NCBI GenBank assembly: GCA_023376005.1
Contig: CM042181.1
Span: 25,599,117 to 25,663,116 of the forward strand
Direction: 5' to 3'
DNA from: Doryteuthis pealeii
Lineage: Eukaryota; Mollusca; Cephalopoda; Myopsida; Loliginidae
DNA length: 64,000 bases
The translations under genes and the position numbers were made by a program. Positions 20,906 through 33,836 of this stretch are shown piece after piece; the first letter of the stretch is position 1, and each line of letters opens with the position of its first letter. A model generated the notes under the pieces. The model did not search any database. It was not told the origin of the DNA and saw nothing but the letters and a program-made list of their open reading frames with translations.

Positions 20906-21417
20906 AAAGATTATTCGTAATCTTAACTTCGCTTAAAATTTGAAAGAATTTTACTACAAATGTTTCCTATTTGTTTATTACAAATCATTTTGTTGCATTG
21001 AACGAATGCTCGCCAGTGCTGATGGGTTTTGTATTTACTTGGTAGAATGAATATTAAATGATATTCATGTCTACAAAATAATTGCTTACTCATCCCTATG
21101 TTTATGATATTCATAAAGGTCTACTTTAGAAAGGGTTTTAAAAATTAAGTAAATATACGCACGATACAGTTTTTTTGGGAAACACTAGTTTATTAAGGCT
21201 TACAGCAGTACCAGCTGTTCTCCTGTTAGACGAAGGTGTTAAAAAACTATAGCTGTTTAGAAGGCATTTGTGTGCTTGAATTAAGCAAAACGAATTCTGA
21301 CAACTAAACTGCATCTGATCATGAGGCTCTAGTTCTAAAGTTCTGGAGTACTCTTTCATTGCTATTACTCCCAGGTCCACTCTCACCCAGAGTGTAGAAT
21401 AAACCAACTGCTCCAAT

Positions 21418-21745
21418 TACCGTCGAATTGGTAAGACAAGGCGTCGTAACTTAATACGGATCTAACCTTGTTGCAATCGAAGGATTGCAACAAGGTTAGA
21501 TCCGTATTAAGTTACGATGCATTGTCTTAAGTTACGACGCAGAATGCCAGAGTATTTATGAAGCCTCATAGCATCATAGAAACCAAGCAGCCAATCAGAA
21601 CTCAAAGAATGGAATCACTCACATTTATGAATGGACTATTCTTGAGTTCCATAATTACCAGATGTTTTGGGCACTAGTTCAGTTGTGCTTAGCCAGTTGC
21701 TGTTGTCCAAACCAACAGTATACTGACTGACTTCAATAGTAATAC
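21418..21745 (+). mobile_element. LTR-like dispersed repeat, copy 1, with internal hairpin
   Basis: Same unit as at 39419-39703, but the segment GTAACTTAATACGGATCT...TTGCAATC is followed by its own reverse complement (21440-21520), a local inverted duplication absent from the other copy. Confidence 0.5.
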
Positions 21746-22199
21746 CTGTCAGGGACCCAACTATATGTTAAATAGATCCGTTTAAAAATCATTCGTATTC
21801 GATACGACTTGGTGTACCCCACCCCCCAAAAAAAATCAAAACATTTCATTTGTATATTTACATTATTTCATGTCTCTCGGCAATCAATAACACCAAAAGA
21901 GTTGACATGCCATTATAAATGATTATTTTCCTTGATTATTGTTGTCTTAGTTCCCTTAGTTGGAGTGAAGTCATAATTTTCTAAAAATAATCACTTCCAA
22001 ATTTTGTCTAAGTTCTTGAAATTTCATTAAAATTTGTGGCAACCTTGGTTCAGTTTTTTCATTTTTTTTGTTGTTGTCCAATCCTTGAATTAAATTTCTA
22101 ATAAATCTTAAATATGCCCTTTGGTCTACGGTATCCACACGCTTTACACTATATTTTTCATAGTGAATACTCCAACACTGACAGCTGGGATAAATAACT

Positions 22200-22790
22200 A
22201 CATTCTAACAAAGTGTTTCGCAATGGGGTCCCTGCTATCCCTAGGGGTACGTTTGGAGTTATGATGGATGCGATGAACAAAATTATATTACACGGGAACC
22301 CTTCCTCCCTGTCAGCTGGGGCGTTAGAATGCACCGACTGCACCTCTGCAGAGGGTAAGACTCCCCCAATGGGGCCACCTGTTGGCCGTGGGTGGCGACC
22401 CGTGATGCTTAAGGATAGAACCCAGGTGAATGAGCAGTCCATGACTTGCAATACTCCACTTTGGCCCTATCTTGGGCTAGACGGGCGGTCGGAGAGGCCC
22501 CCTCCGATCAATCGGCTGGTCACGTCAAGCCCTAGCACCTATATGATTGCCCCAACCCTATTGCCCTTATGGCAAGCCCCAACCCCTCTTATCATATGGG
22601 TGCTAGAAGGCGGTGGCTGCGGGTCTACATGTCCCGGGAATGACGTTAAACTCTATCTGATGGTAAGGTTCCAGTTTTGGAGGTTTGGGGAATGTGGAGC
22701 ACCCCTTCATCACCATTGCTCCCTGGTCCACTCTGACCCGGAGTGGTAGTACCTGCTAGGGTCCCATCTATGGGTTAAATAGAAAAATTT
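22200..22790 (+). repeat. Dispersed GC-rich repeat, family C, longest copy
   Basis: Includes CAGTCCATGACTTGCAATAC, CAAGCCCTAGCACCTATATG and the end CGGAGTGGTAGTACCTGCTA, GGGTCCCATCTATGGGTTAA. An inverted copy is at 17525-17885. It happens to be open in one frame (22213-22749), but the other copy is full of stops, so it is not a gene. Confidence 0.65.
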
Positions 22791-22799
22791 ATTTATAAA

Positions 22800-24280
22800 A
22801 AAATTGTATTATCCATTAAGAATTGATTTATTTCAAAACTTTATCGGCATTAAATGACAAACTGATGTTGATATGCCGTAAAACAAAACAAACCAAAACC
22901 AAACCAAACGGGAACCCTTAGGTTTGAAGCGGGGTGTCATCATCAACAAAGTAAAAAATAATGGAAAAACAAAATATACTACTAAATTTGATATTTAAAA
23001 ATTTAGACGCCATCTTGAAAATCATACCTTTCCGGAAATGAAACTGGTAAACGTTTGTCATGTTATCAAACACACCCGATACAACTAAACACCATCGAAA
23101 ATTCTTGTTTAGAACAAATAAGCGAATAATGAGTATGTTAAAGATGTTTGGTGATCTTGGACGCCATATTAAAAAAGAAGCAAAATGTAGAAACTCGAGA
23201 ACTTTTAATATGCTATTCTTCTCTACCCCAAGAAAAAAATCAGCTTACCCGACTTTATTCGCAGGTTTGGCCCTAATTCTTTTAGATTACATAAACATTT
23301 AAAACATTTCTAACTAAATTTTTATTTTATTTTTTATCATTTTCGTCTTATTCTCTTTTGTTTATAATTTTAAACAACATTTATTTTGATATTAGTTAAA
23401 AGTATAAATTGACCTGTTTCTTAATCTTATTTTACTCATAAATTTGAATATCCTAAAATATTTACCCCCCACAAAAAACAAAACAAAACACAAACAGCAA
23501 ACAAACTAGGGGTGACAATAATTAACATTGATTATTTTTACTAAGCAAACAATATTTTTAGAACTTAGATGTTAGAAACAATGATTTTATTGTATATTCG
23601 CTTAAATATTAAACTTGATGAAAAATACATGTTTATAGAAATTATAACTAACACTTGAAATATGGAAAATTTTAATCCTTTTGAACAAATATTTCACAAT
23701 GATGTGCTAATTGTTTAGTGTTAATTATCAAATGTGTGTTTATTTGTTTTTCTGTAACTTTTCAATCACATGATGACGTAGTAAAAAAAATAGAATTTTA
23801 TGTTCTGTAGACGTAGGGAAAATACTGAATTTAAAGAATGAAAATGTATAGCATGTAATAAAAAAATTCAATATGTATCGTTCGAAAATGATTTTAAAAA
23901 AATGGAATTTGAAAAATGAAAAAGATAAATCTTTCAGCAACGCTGAATTTCTATGATATTCCATAAATATAATTTGTATCAAAAATTGAAAGTTTTGATA
24001 AGACACTGATTTTTGTTTCTTTTTCGAGTATCAAATAAAAAAAAATACATAAAAATTATTACTTTTTTTTATCGTAGCAATTCAAATCTATAAATTCCTC
24101 CGCCAGTTTAAGAATCATTAGATCCTAGATTTAGAATACAGCTGACATCATCTCGAACCAGTGTGTGTCTATAATTGCTTGCCCATTCCTATGTATATGT
24201 GAGTGTATTTATATGTGAGTGCAGAACCGGCTTTAGGGCTCCTGTCAATACATACAAGGTGAAAATTATTCTATGGATTA
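22800..24280. other. AT-rich intergenic DNA
   Basis: Two short open frames (23060-23302 +, 23740-24006 -) have no coding character or recognisable motif. Nothing else seen. Confidence 0.6.
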
Positions 24281-24283
24281 CAG

Positions 24284-24315
<32 letters not shown>

Positions 24316-24318
<3 letters not shown>

Positions 24319-24543
24319 GGTTGGAGTAAATCCGACAGAATGTAGTAAAGATTAGAGGAAGAAATGTGGACAAAGGAACAAAACTCAGACAAGTGTATGT
24401 AGGATATATATTTCGCCGTTGATGAAGCCGACCTCAATGTACGGCGAAATATATATCTTACATACACTTGTCTGAGTTTTGTTCCTTTGTCCACATTTCT
24501 CCCTCTAATCTTTACTCTCTCGCTCTCTCTCTCTCTCTATCTA

Positions 24544-24545
<2 letters not shown>
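24316..24545. mobile_element. Foldback element in (TA)n, family with AAACTCAGACAA arms
   Basis: Arms share GTGGACAAAGGAACAAAACT and CAGACAAGTGTATGTAGG. The loop end has TTGATGAAGCCGA...CGGCGAAA, a hammerhead-like core with C3 changed and one extra base. Flanked by (TA)n on both sides. Confidence 0.8.

Positions 24546-24613
<68 letters not shown>
24543..24613. repeat. (CT)n/(TA)n compound microsatellite
   Basis: (CT)n, CTAT, then ~70 bp of TA; right boundary of a foldback element whose left boundary is the (TA)n at 24284-24315. Confidence 0.95.
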
Positions 24614-24618
<5 letters not shown>

Positions 24619-24719
24619 AAGCAAACACACACACATATATATTGTAATAAGAGAAGAGACTCTGAATCGCAGACCGAAGAGAGCGAGAGATTTTAGCGCC
24701 ACGGACGAATTGATTTTTT

Positions 24720-27216
24720 AAATGTATTATTGAGAAAGAAAATATATACAGTGAGTAGACCCTTCACAAAAGGTTATTTTCTTCTAAATCTAATTTATTA
24801 ATATTTTATCATCACAAGTGGAACATTATACAATAAACAGTTATCATTCGGTATTATCTATTACGAAACTCTTCAGTATTGAATCTTTAGTAAAATTTCA
24901 ACACCGAAAACAAAAATGAAATTGAATAAATACATATAAGGAGTTACTCATTTTTTAAAACTTTTTAAATATTCATATTTTTGTTTACGCAGTTTCAAAG
25001 TTGTACAAGTTTAATAACTTGGTGTTTTTTCCCCTGATATTTAATTGTCGAGATCAAAGATGTTTTGACATTGTCCACAAAATAACATTTTTCTCAAATA
25101 TTTCATGTAATGCCAATAGATTTTACTCAATTTTAAAAAATTGGGCCAAATTTTACAGTCAAACTTCGTCAGACCCCACCCCCTTTTTTATGAAGCCTGA
25201 AAAAAATTCGCGAACCCTTTGGGTTTACACAAACCCAGGTTAACGACCATCAATTTAAACCTTTCCCTCTTACGGGGATAATTGTATCCCATTTGAATTT
25301 GATTTTAACCCTTAAAACGTTATACTCAAAACACTTCAATGCATATTGATAAAATTTAAAAAAACAAACAATACAAAAACAAACAAACAAAACAACAACT
25401 TGGTGGTGAAAGGATTAAAGACACTTTATCTTTGACCCTTTCATTACCAGTTTTGTTTTTTGATTATCTGTAAAAGACAATCAGCACAACGATTAAAAAA
25501 TGCTGAACAATTTCAATCGTGAAAGAGTTAAACAAAAATATTGACATTAAACACAAACAAATGATGTCCTTTGAAATAGAGAGCAACTCCAAATAGACTT
25601 TAACAATTTCGATTATGAAAGTGATAACAAAAAAGGATTAAGAGGGGGAAGACTGCGAACAAGCCTCAGGGGTAAGGATATAGATATCAACCTAAATTTA
25701 AAAAAAAAAAAAAAGATTATATTTATGCATAAAAAAACAACAATCAATATACAATGTCCAGGGGCGGACTGAGTGTGGTCTAGGACTCTGGGCAAAAATA
25801 TTGTCACATTATCCTATCTAACTTTATAATCTTTTCCATGCAGTTATATACAACGTTAACGAGGCATTTATTTTAATGATGCACGGATCAAAAATATCCA
25901 TTGATTAGTACTATTATAATTTTTACTATTATTCGGACTATTGTCCTCATCTTCATTGTTATCTGTACTACGTTTCAGCCGATATGCCCTCCGGTCTTCT
26001 TCGTTGTCCTCATCTTCATTGTTATCTGTACAATAGTTCGAATAATGCAGATAATTGTAATCATCAAGCCTCATCTCAAACATTCAGAGAAATACTAATG
26101 ATTAGTGTTTGTATTTTCTACTTCGGAAGATCGTTACAAATTTATTTAGCAGCCTATATTAATGTTACATAGTACTTCTTATTAAATTCTAACGTCTGCT
26201 TTCAGGTTCTGCTTCTTTTGATATCTTTTATCGGGGCTTTTCTGCTTCTCTGATTATTAGGTCTTATTTAATAAGGAACACAGAGACATATTTTGTGTAC
26301 ACACTTTTCCCCCGATCCAATCTTAACCCGCATGAGGTAAGAAACAGCACAGAGATGGAATCACACATCTGATCCTGAAGGGCGCTAGCTCAACTTCGAC
26401 TAACTTCTACTTTACCAAGACTCATCTGTTCACGTGACTCCCTAAGTCAATCAGTCCCGCTCCAGATGAACTCAAAGTTTAACTTTGACAATCGCCCTCT
26501 CGGTGATTTTTCCCCATCGAGTTACCGTTAGATTTTAAAATCTAAACTACACTTCCTTAAAATATAATAGGCAATGCCTATCCATTATGTAATAAGAACA
26601 GAAAAAAACTATTTAAACACTTAAACTACAATACATTGATTCATTTGATACTTTGCTAATTGAGCCTCTTGGTATCTTAGGGTCTCGGTCACTGCCTGGT
26701 TGTCCAAACTGCTCAGCCCACTCCTGATAGTTTTTTTTATAACAAAGAATCATTATCTTTTGCAACTGAAGCTTGTCGGGATATTTTCAGAGTGCAGAAG
26801 ACAAAGTTAACAAAAAAAGAAAAAAGAAAGATTGATGAATGAGTTTTTCAAATATGTTCTTGAAAGATCTGTAGTAAATTGAAAAGATAAAATTAATTTG
26901 GTTAGTCGTGAATACAACATTTAAAAACTGACGATACGAACATATATCTTACCATAGGAATGTTCATTGGAATCCAGACTTCTATCAAGGAAGAGGAAAT
27001 ATATCCAGACAAGGATTTAATGGCGTTGAGAATATCATTCCTCACAACGAGATTGGCATTCAGTATATTTAGCCGCTATATTTCCTCAAACAAGTGTCCA
27101 AAGTCATTCAAGATTTTAAAGTAATAAAAAGAAAGTTTAACTTCTAGATTATGCCATATAGGGAATAGATGAAAATTCATCAGACCAATCATTGGTAGAA
27201 TGAAAATCAAAGATTA
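24720..27216. other. Intergenic DNA between the two large exons
   Basis: AT-rich. Contains one possibly coding acidic segment on the minus strand (25868-26083, see findings) and a possible donor at 26952 after ATGAACATTCCTATG (minus). No element identified. Confidence 0.5.
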
Positions 27217-30200
27217 TTAAGAAAAGTAAGCTGAATGCATGCGACAGTCGTGCATATGATTCAAAAACCTCAAAGTCTGTGGAGACATCAAAGATTGAGA
27301 AGCAAATATTCCAGTCATAGGAGATGACGAAATCGGAAAAGAGTTTAAAAATCCTTGATTTGCTGATGGTGGACTTGCTATGCCTGATACGATATTGGAG
27401 AATTTACCTAGAGGAAGTAATTTTCGTCGCATTGGGGAAATCCTACCTATCATTGGATTTAACATCCCGGGCATTACATTGGGCATATTCTTGAGATAAG
27501 GTAACATTCTATACATTGGATTTACCATTCTGGACATTGCGTTTGGCATATTCCTAAAATGGGTTAACATTCCTTGCATTTGGGAAATCATACCCGCCAT
27601 TGGATTTACCATTCCAGGCATTACCTTTGGCATAGTGTTTAAATGGGGTAACATTCTATACATTGTGGAAATCATACCTGGCATTGGATTTACCATTTTG
27701 GGCATTGCGTTTGGCATATTCTTAAAATGGGTTAACATTCCTTGTATTTGGGAAATCATACCCGCCATTGGATTTACCATTCTAGGCATTGCATGTGGCA
27801 TATTCCTTAATTGGGGTAACATTCCATGCATTTGGGCGATCATACCTGTCATTGGATTTATCATTCCAGGCATCGCATGTGGCATATTCATTAATTGGGG
27901 TAACATTCCATGCATTTGGGCAATTATACCTGTCATTGGATTTACCATTCCAGGCATTACCTTTGGCATAGTGTTTAAATGGGGTAACATTCCTTGCATT
28001 TGGGCAATCATACCTGTCATTGGATTTACCATTCTGGACATTGCGTTTGGCATATTCCTAAAATGGGGTAACATTCCTTGAAATTGGGCAATCATACCTG
28101 TCATTGGATTTACCATTCGAGGCATTGCATTTGGCATATTCCTTAATTGGGGTAACATTCCATGCATTTGTAAAATCATTCCGGTCATTGGATTTACCAT
28201 TCCAGGCATTATCTTTGGCATAGTGTTTAAATGGGGTAACATTCCATGCATTTGGGAAATCATACCCGACATTGGATTTACCATTCCAGGCATTGCATGT
28301 GGCATATTTCTTAATTGGGGTAACATTCCTTGCATTTGGGCAATCATACCTGTCATTGGATTTACCATTCCAGACATTGCATGTGGCATATTCCTTAATT
28401 GGGGTAACATTCCTGTCATTGGATTTACCATTCCAGGCATCGCATGTGGCATATTCCTTAATTGGGGTAACATTCCATGCATTTGGGCAATCCTACCTGT
28501 CATTGGATTTACCATTCCAGGCATTGCATGTGGCATATTCCTTAATTGGGGTAACATTCCATGCATTTGGGCAATCATGCCTGTCATTGGATTTACCATT
28601 CCAGGGATCGCATGTGGCATATTCATTAATTGGGGTAACATTCCATGCATTTGAGCAATCATACCTGTCATTGGATTTACCATTCCGGGCATTGCATGTG
28701 GAATATTCCTTAATTGGGGTAACATTCCTTGCATTTGGGCAATCATACCTGCCATTGGATTTACCATTCCAGGCATCGCATGTGGCATATTCCTTAATTG
28801 GGGTAACATTCCATGCATTTGGGCAATCATACGTGCCATTGGATTTACAATTCTGGGCATTGCATGTGGCATATTCTTTAATTGGGGTAACATCCCTTGC
28901 ATTTGGGCAATCATATCTGTAATTGGATTTACCATTCCAGGCATTAAATTCGGAATAGTGTTTAAATGGGGTAACATTCCATGCATTTGGGCAATCATAC
29001 CTGTCATTGGATTTACCATTCCGGACATTGCATGTGGCATATTCATTAATTGGGGTAACATTCCATGCATTTGGGCAATCCTACCTGTCATTGGATTTAC
29101 CATTCCAGGCATTACATTTCGTATAGTGTTTAAATTGGGTAACATTCCTTGCATTTGGGAAATCCTACCTGTCATTGGATTTACCATTCCAGGCATTACA
29201 TTTGGCATAGTGTTTAAATTGGGTAACATTCCTTGCATTTGGGAAATCCTACCTGTCATTGGATTTACCATTCCAGGCAGTACATTTGGCATAGTGTTTA
29301 AATTGGGTAACATTCCTTGCATTTGGGAAATCATACCTGTCATTGGATTTACCATTCCAGGCATTACATTTGGCATAGTGTTTAAATTGGCTAACATTCC
29401 TTGCATTTGGGAAATCCTACCTGTCATTGGATTTACCATTCCAGGCATTACATTTGGCATAGTGTTTAAATTGGGTAACATTCCTTGCATTTGGGAAATC
29501 ATACCTGTCATTGGATTTACCATTCCAGGCATTACATTTGGCATAGTGTTTAAATTGGGTAACATTCCTTGCATTTGGGAAATCATAGCTGTCATTGGAT
29601 TTACCATTCCAGGCATTACATTTAGCATAGTGTTTAAATTGGTAACATTCCTTGCATTTGGGAAATCCTACCTGTCATTGGATTTACCATTCCAGGCATT
29701 ACATTTGGCATAGTGTTTAAATTGGGTAACATTCCTTGCATTTGGAAATCCTACCTGTCATTGGATTTACCATTCCAGGCATTACATTTGGCATAGTGTT
29801 TAAATTGGGTAACATTCCTTGCATTTGGGAAATCATACCTGTCATTGGATTTACCATTCCAGGCATTACATTTGGCATAGTGTTTAAATTGGGTAACATT
29901 CCTTGCATTTGGGAAATCATACCTGTCATTGGATTTACCATTCCGGACATTATATTTGGCATATAACCTTTATGATTTAGCATTGGTAATGTCATTCCTT
30001 TTATTTGATCTGACGTGGGATATGCTATTTCCCGTGTGATATTCTTCAATTGTTTCAACATATTCAATGGAATAAAACCTTTTATTTGCTCTAAACCTTT
30101 TCTAGATGACTTCGCTTTTATCAGAGATGATGCAGTATCTCTCTTGTTATTAACACCTGGCTTCTTCTTCTTATCGTCATTTTTGCTTTTCAAATTATCA

Positions 30201-30588
30201 TCTTCAAACAACATGTACTTATTATAGTTTGCAAATAATCTTTTATTATATTCTTCGATTGTGTATGGCCTGTTGTATGCTAGTGTATTTATCCATTCGT
30301 GTTCATTTTCAGATGAAATTCTTCCGTTGGGTATCATTTCAAAATATGGCATATTCGGCAGGGTTCTTTTATACCAACTTTCTCGGCCTAGCATATCTGG
30401 ATAGATTGCTTGTATATGAATTGGTTCCCACTCTTGTTTTCCAACTGAATTGCTATGATCGGATTGTTTCTTTGGCACCGAACGTAAAAGAACGGCTAGA
30501 AGTAATGGCAGTTTTTGCATACGCAATGGTAAGTGAGGATCAAGGGTTAAATTATTCGAATCATCTTCAGACTTTAGATTTCTCGTTT
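27217..30588 (-). CDS. Large 3' exon of a Met-rich protein with ~30 28-residue repeats; two frameshifts as written
   Basis: The frame runs from a likely splice acceptor (TTTATGTTTCAG ending at 30589) to the stop at 27217, broken only at 29744 and 29641, where GGG is GG in otherwise identical repeat context. Restoring length at both sites would give roughly 1,100 codons. The N-terminal ~200 residues are non-repetitive, charged, and contain NNKRD. Then come about 30 copies of a 28-residue unit whose fixed positions include M-P-G-M-V-N-P-M-T-G-M, Q-M and G-M-L-P; two copies are 7 residues short. A ~60-residue Ser/Pro-rich tail closes the protein. Met is about a fifth of the repeats and Cys is absent from them. 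The start is unsure: an in-frame ATG at 30520 begins M-Q-K-L-P-L-L-L-A-V-L-L, a short signal-like stretch, but the frame continues upstream to the acceptor, whose phase (1) matches the exon at 63532-63612. Family not recognised. Secretion is inferred; a structural, metal-binding or storage role would be a guess. Confidence 0.72.
27480..29965 (-). repeat. 84-bp tandem coding repeats of the Met-rich protein
   Basis: About 30 head-to-tail copies of an 84-bp unit, i.e. exactly 28 codons. Copies near the 5' end of the gene (29.0-29.96 kb) are nearly identical, while those towards the 3' end (27.5-28.3 kb) are more diverged, so recent amplification is at the N-terminal side. Two units, near 28.40 and 27.52 kb, lack 21 bp, an in-frame loss of seven codons. 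Confidence 0.9.
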
Positions 30589-31211
30589 CTGAAACATAAA
30601 CATTTAATCAATAAGAAGATTTTATCTGAAGAACATTGCTCACTGTTTGTATTCAGACTTTTTTTTAAAACGTTAAATGAAAAAAAAAAAAAAAAATAAC
30701 GGCCAGGAAGGCATCCTGTTTGAAGTATTCTGGGAAATGCAAATCATTTTTGAATAGTGGAATTTTAATTGTAAATACATATCATCATTCCCCCTCCCCC
30801 AACACTGTAAATATGGGTTAGGTGTAGGTTTTTTTATAGAGAGACTGGTAAGTTTTGGTGACTTTTGTGCGAATTGTTTTTTTTTTAATGGTAAATGGAA
30901 AATTGTAGAACGAATCGGGTCACGAATGAGAATAGTTAAGTTAAAAGCAATGATAGAGATGACCAACCTTCCCCACCCCCAATTTTGGCCTTGTGCCACA
31001 TTTGTAATTTTATGCTACAATAAATATAATATTTTGGGAAATGTGTTTAGAGTGAGATTATATTAACAATGAAGCCTAGTAGTGTTGTAGCAGGAAGGGT
31101 ATCCTGATGTAAATTCCATTAATAGTGAAAAATCATGAGACAAAAATAATTTTTATAAGGTATGTTTATGAGATGCTAATTTATGAACGAAGAGATTTAT
31201 AAACATTATTT

Positions 31212-31583
31212 GGTACCATTATAGTATGTGGCCTACCTTTTGAATGTGGCCTACGAAATCACGTCTCTCTTATAGTATGTGGCCGACCATAAAAAAGCAT
31301 ATTATAAAGTTATAATAATAACTCCTAACCCTAACCCTCTTTCAGAATATTAGAATATTTTAGAATTAAATAGATCTCTGATTCATGTAAATCATGGATA
31401 AATGTTTTTAGAATTATTCTTAATTACTATATACAGCTTATGACTGAATTGCATTTCTTGAAAAATGATTAGTTTCAATAATATCTATAAATATACTCTA
31501 ACTGAAGTAGGACACATTCAAACCGGGTAGGCTACATACTATAACAGAATCAAAAACGTAGGCCACATACTATAACGGCACCC
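31212..31583. mobile_element. MITE, GG...CC ends, 8-bp duplication CATTATTT
   Basis: Left end GGTACCATTATAGTATGTGG, right end the complement of GGTGCCGTTATAGTATGTGG, with internal sub-repeats of ATAGTATGTGGCC. Flanked by perfect CATTATTT at 31204-31211 and 31584-31591. No ORF. Confidence 0.85.
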
Positions 31584-31904
31584 ATTATTTTTGTATGTGG
31601 CTTGAGACGGAGGACTTTTCTTCAATTTTATTTTTTACTTGACGAATCCAACGTGTTTGCGTTGTAACAGTGATCCATGATTATGATTATGCTTCTATTT
31701 AAGTAGTAAAGGATTTTAATGAGTATTTTGTACATATTTCCGATATATCGAGAATTTAAATGATTAAAATATTAAAGCGTGTTGCTCTAATGGAAATTTC
31801 GCAATGATGTGCTGTTTTTGTTCTGGTATGGTTATATATATAAACATAATTCTGGTTTCTGATCAAGAGACTTCTGTCCCTAGACCTCTAATTTAGAGTA
31901 AATT

Positions 31905-32100
31905 AACCGAGTGTTCCCAGGGGCCACACACCCAGGCAACAACTGCAATGCAGGGATGGGTTTATTGCACGGCATTTAAGGTGTCCGAAAGTACGCTTTT
32001 TGTTGCACTCGCCATCGCATGAACTTCGGTTTGTGCGTGGCTCCCCACGTTAAAAAGACTTTGTGTCAATCCTGGCTAGGTGAGAGGCCAGGAAAATACC
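31905..32100 (+). repeat. Repeat fragment similar to 51640-51850
   Basis: Shares GCATGAACTTCGGTTTGTGC / GGCTCCCCACG-type sequence with 51780-51810. Family not identified. Confidence 0.35.
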
Positions 32101-32298
32101 TCGTTACATATAAACATAATGAAAATTCTAGTAATAGTGTCGAAAAATCTTTATTCGACTATAAGGGTGTGAGAGAGAGAAAAAAAAAAGAGAGACAAGG
32201 GCATAGAGAGTCCGTGGTTAAATATCCTAGCTCTCGCGAACCAATGCCGGTTTTACGACCCTCTGGTCCAATCAAGGGGTCTATTAACAATTTTGCAA

Positions 32299-32370
32299 AA
32301 AAAAAAAAGAAAAAAGAAAGAAAAAAGAAAGAAAGAAGAAAGAAAAAAAGAAAGAAAAAAGAAAGAAAAA
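32299..32370 (+). repeat. Pure A/G tract (GAAA-rich)
   Basis: ~72 bp of A and G only, mainly GAAA and GAAAAA units. It makes the Lys-rich end of an otherwise meaningless open frame. Confidence 0.9.
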
Positions 32371-32429
32371 GGGAAACTCAACTGGTGAAACAGTGGAGAG
32401 TAAGTGGACGATTAAACCAGTAAGAGACA

Positions 32430-33505
32430 GAATCGTACAACAGATTTCAAATAAATAAAGCTATTTATTTATCCAATTGGACACATGGCCTAGTGGATAA
32501 AGGAGTTAAGTTAAGACAGTTCTAAGTGACAGCTCTGGACTGTAGGTTAACAATCCCTTCAAGGGTAACAAAGTATCTTTTAGTATATATCAATCTCAAA
32601 TGTTCGGGTAACGCACTTCAAATATTTTTCCACAATAATGTCAGCATAGAAATAAGGTTGATATTAGAATTAAATAATTAAATAAAATAATTAAACAAGC
32701 TTTTAAACTTCGTTATAAAACAGAGTATCAACATTTAAACTGTCAAACAATCTAGGAAATATTTTAAGTTAACAACCCATTTTCATTTAGATATAAATAA
32801 TATATAAGTTGATATCTGATTAACTTATTATAACTAGTATTACTTATCTATGTTATATAAAGGTTGTAAGATGGCCATTGTTACATGTAAAGGACGCTGT
32901 CACATTTCTTAAATTTTAGGATAATCATTTATAAGCGGTACTTAACCATACTAGTGGGGCCTGTGGATATAACACAGTATGATAATTTAACTATTGCAAC
33001 GTTTGTTATGTATATTTAAGAGCTATTGTAAAATAGTTCAATATGTAAAAAGTATAATAATCCTATTTTAAATCTCACTCTTTTCTTTTTTTTTCATTCA
33101 TTCCACTGAAACAAATTAGCGTTATCGCTTCCGCGCGCTCGATCTACCTCTCTCTATCTTTCCCCACTCTTTCTTTTTTTATATTTTTTCTGATGTGTAG
33201 CATTTTCTTTTTCTTTCTTCACAATAAAAATGACCCATTATTTAGCTGAAGTGACGACACCAATCCTCCTATATAACCCCCACCCAACTCCTCAACTACA
33301 ACGCTTCTCCAGATAATAAATTGTGACACACGTAGGTAGCTACTAGCGTATTAATATATGGATTATATAAAGATTGTAAGATAGTCATTATTAAAAATAA
33401 AGGACGCAAAATCACATTTATTAAAGTCTAGGATAATTATTGAAAACCGGATTTCTGTTTGCCTGCAGGCTACCCACCGGGTCATGGAAGCGGATCGCCG
33501 GTCGG
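32430..33505. other. AT-rich intergenic DNA
   Basis: Two loosely similar segments near 32850-32950 and 33355-33440 (TATATAAAG..TTGTAAGAT, ...AAAGGACGC) suggest an old duplication. No gene seen. Confidence 0.5.
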
Positions 33506-33509
33506 CATC

Positions 33510-33836
33510 ATTTACGGTCGGAACTACGACCGTATCTGATAGTCTTCGAACTGACTTTCTCTCTTAACCGAAGAAAACGCTTTTTTCACACGCCATCGTT
33601 GCAGTAAGTCTTGCGACTATCCAATAATTTCACTTCTAACGTCGCAATACGAGTGGCTCCAACCCCCCCCCCTTTCGACGAAGACCGATAGACCGGTAGA
33701 TGAGACCCTCTTCCATTATTCCATGCTTATCGTTTGCAATCTTGAATAGCCCGCTTTGAGACAAGGTCTTCGTAAGTCTTATTTGAGCACTCTAATATTT
33801 ATGTCTAATTTTTTGAAAATATATCTTTAAAAAAAA
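33510..33836 (+). repeat. Dispersed repeat, copy 1 of a direct pair
   Basis: CACACGCCATCGTTGCAGTA, CCCTCTTCCATTATTCCATG, TTATCGTTTGCAATCTTGAA and GTCTAATTTTTTGAAAATAT. Copy 2 is 0.85 kb downstream. Confidence 0.65.

Noticed and set aside
22213..22749. 178-codon plus-strand frame
   Set aside because: Lies entirely in repeat family C. The inverted copy at 17525-17885 is interrupted many times and the composition is not coding-like.
28272..29966. Long plus-strand frames of hydrophobic 28-residue repeats with Trp, looking like a multi-span membrane protein
   Set aside because: They are the antisense of the 84-bp Met-rich repeats, which stay open because the unit is a multiple of three. The minus strand has the splice acceptor, non-repetitive N-terminus and unique C-terminus; the plus frames have none.
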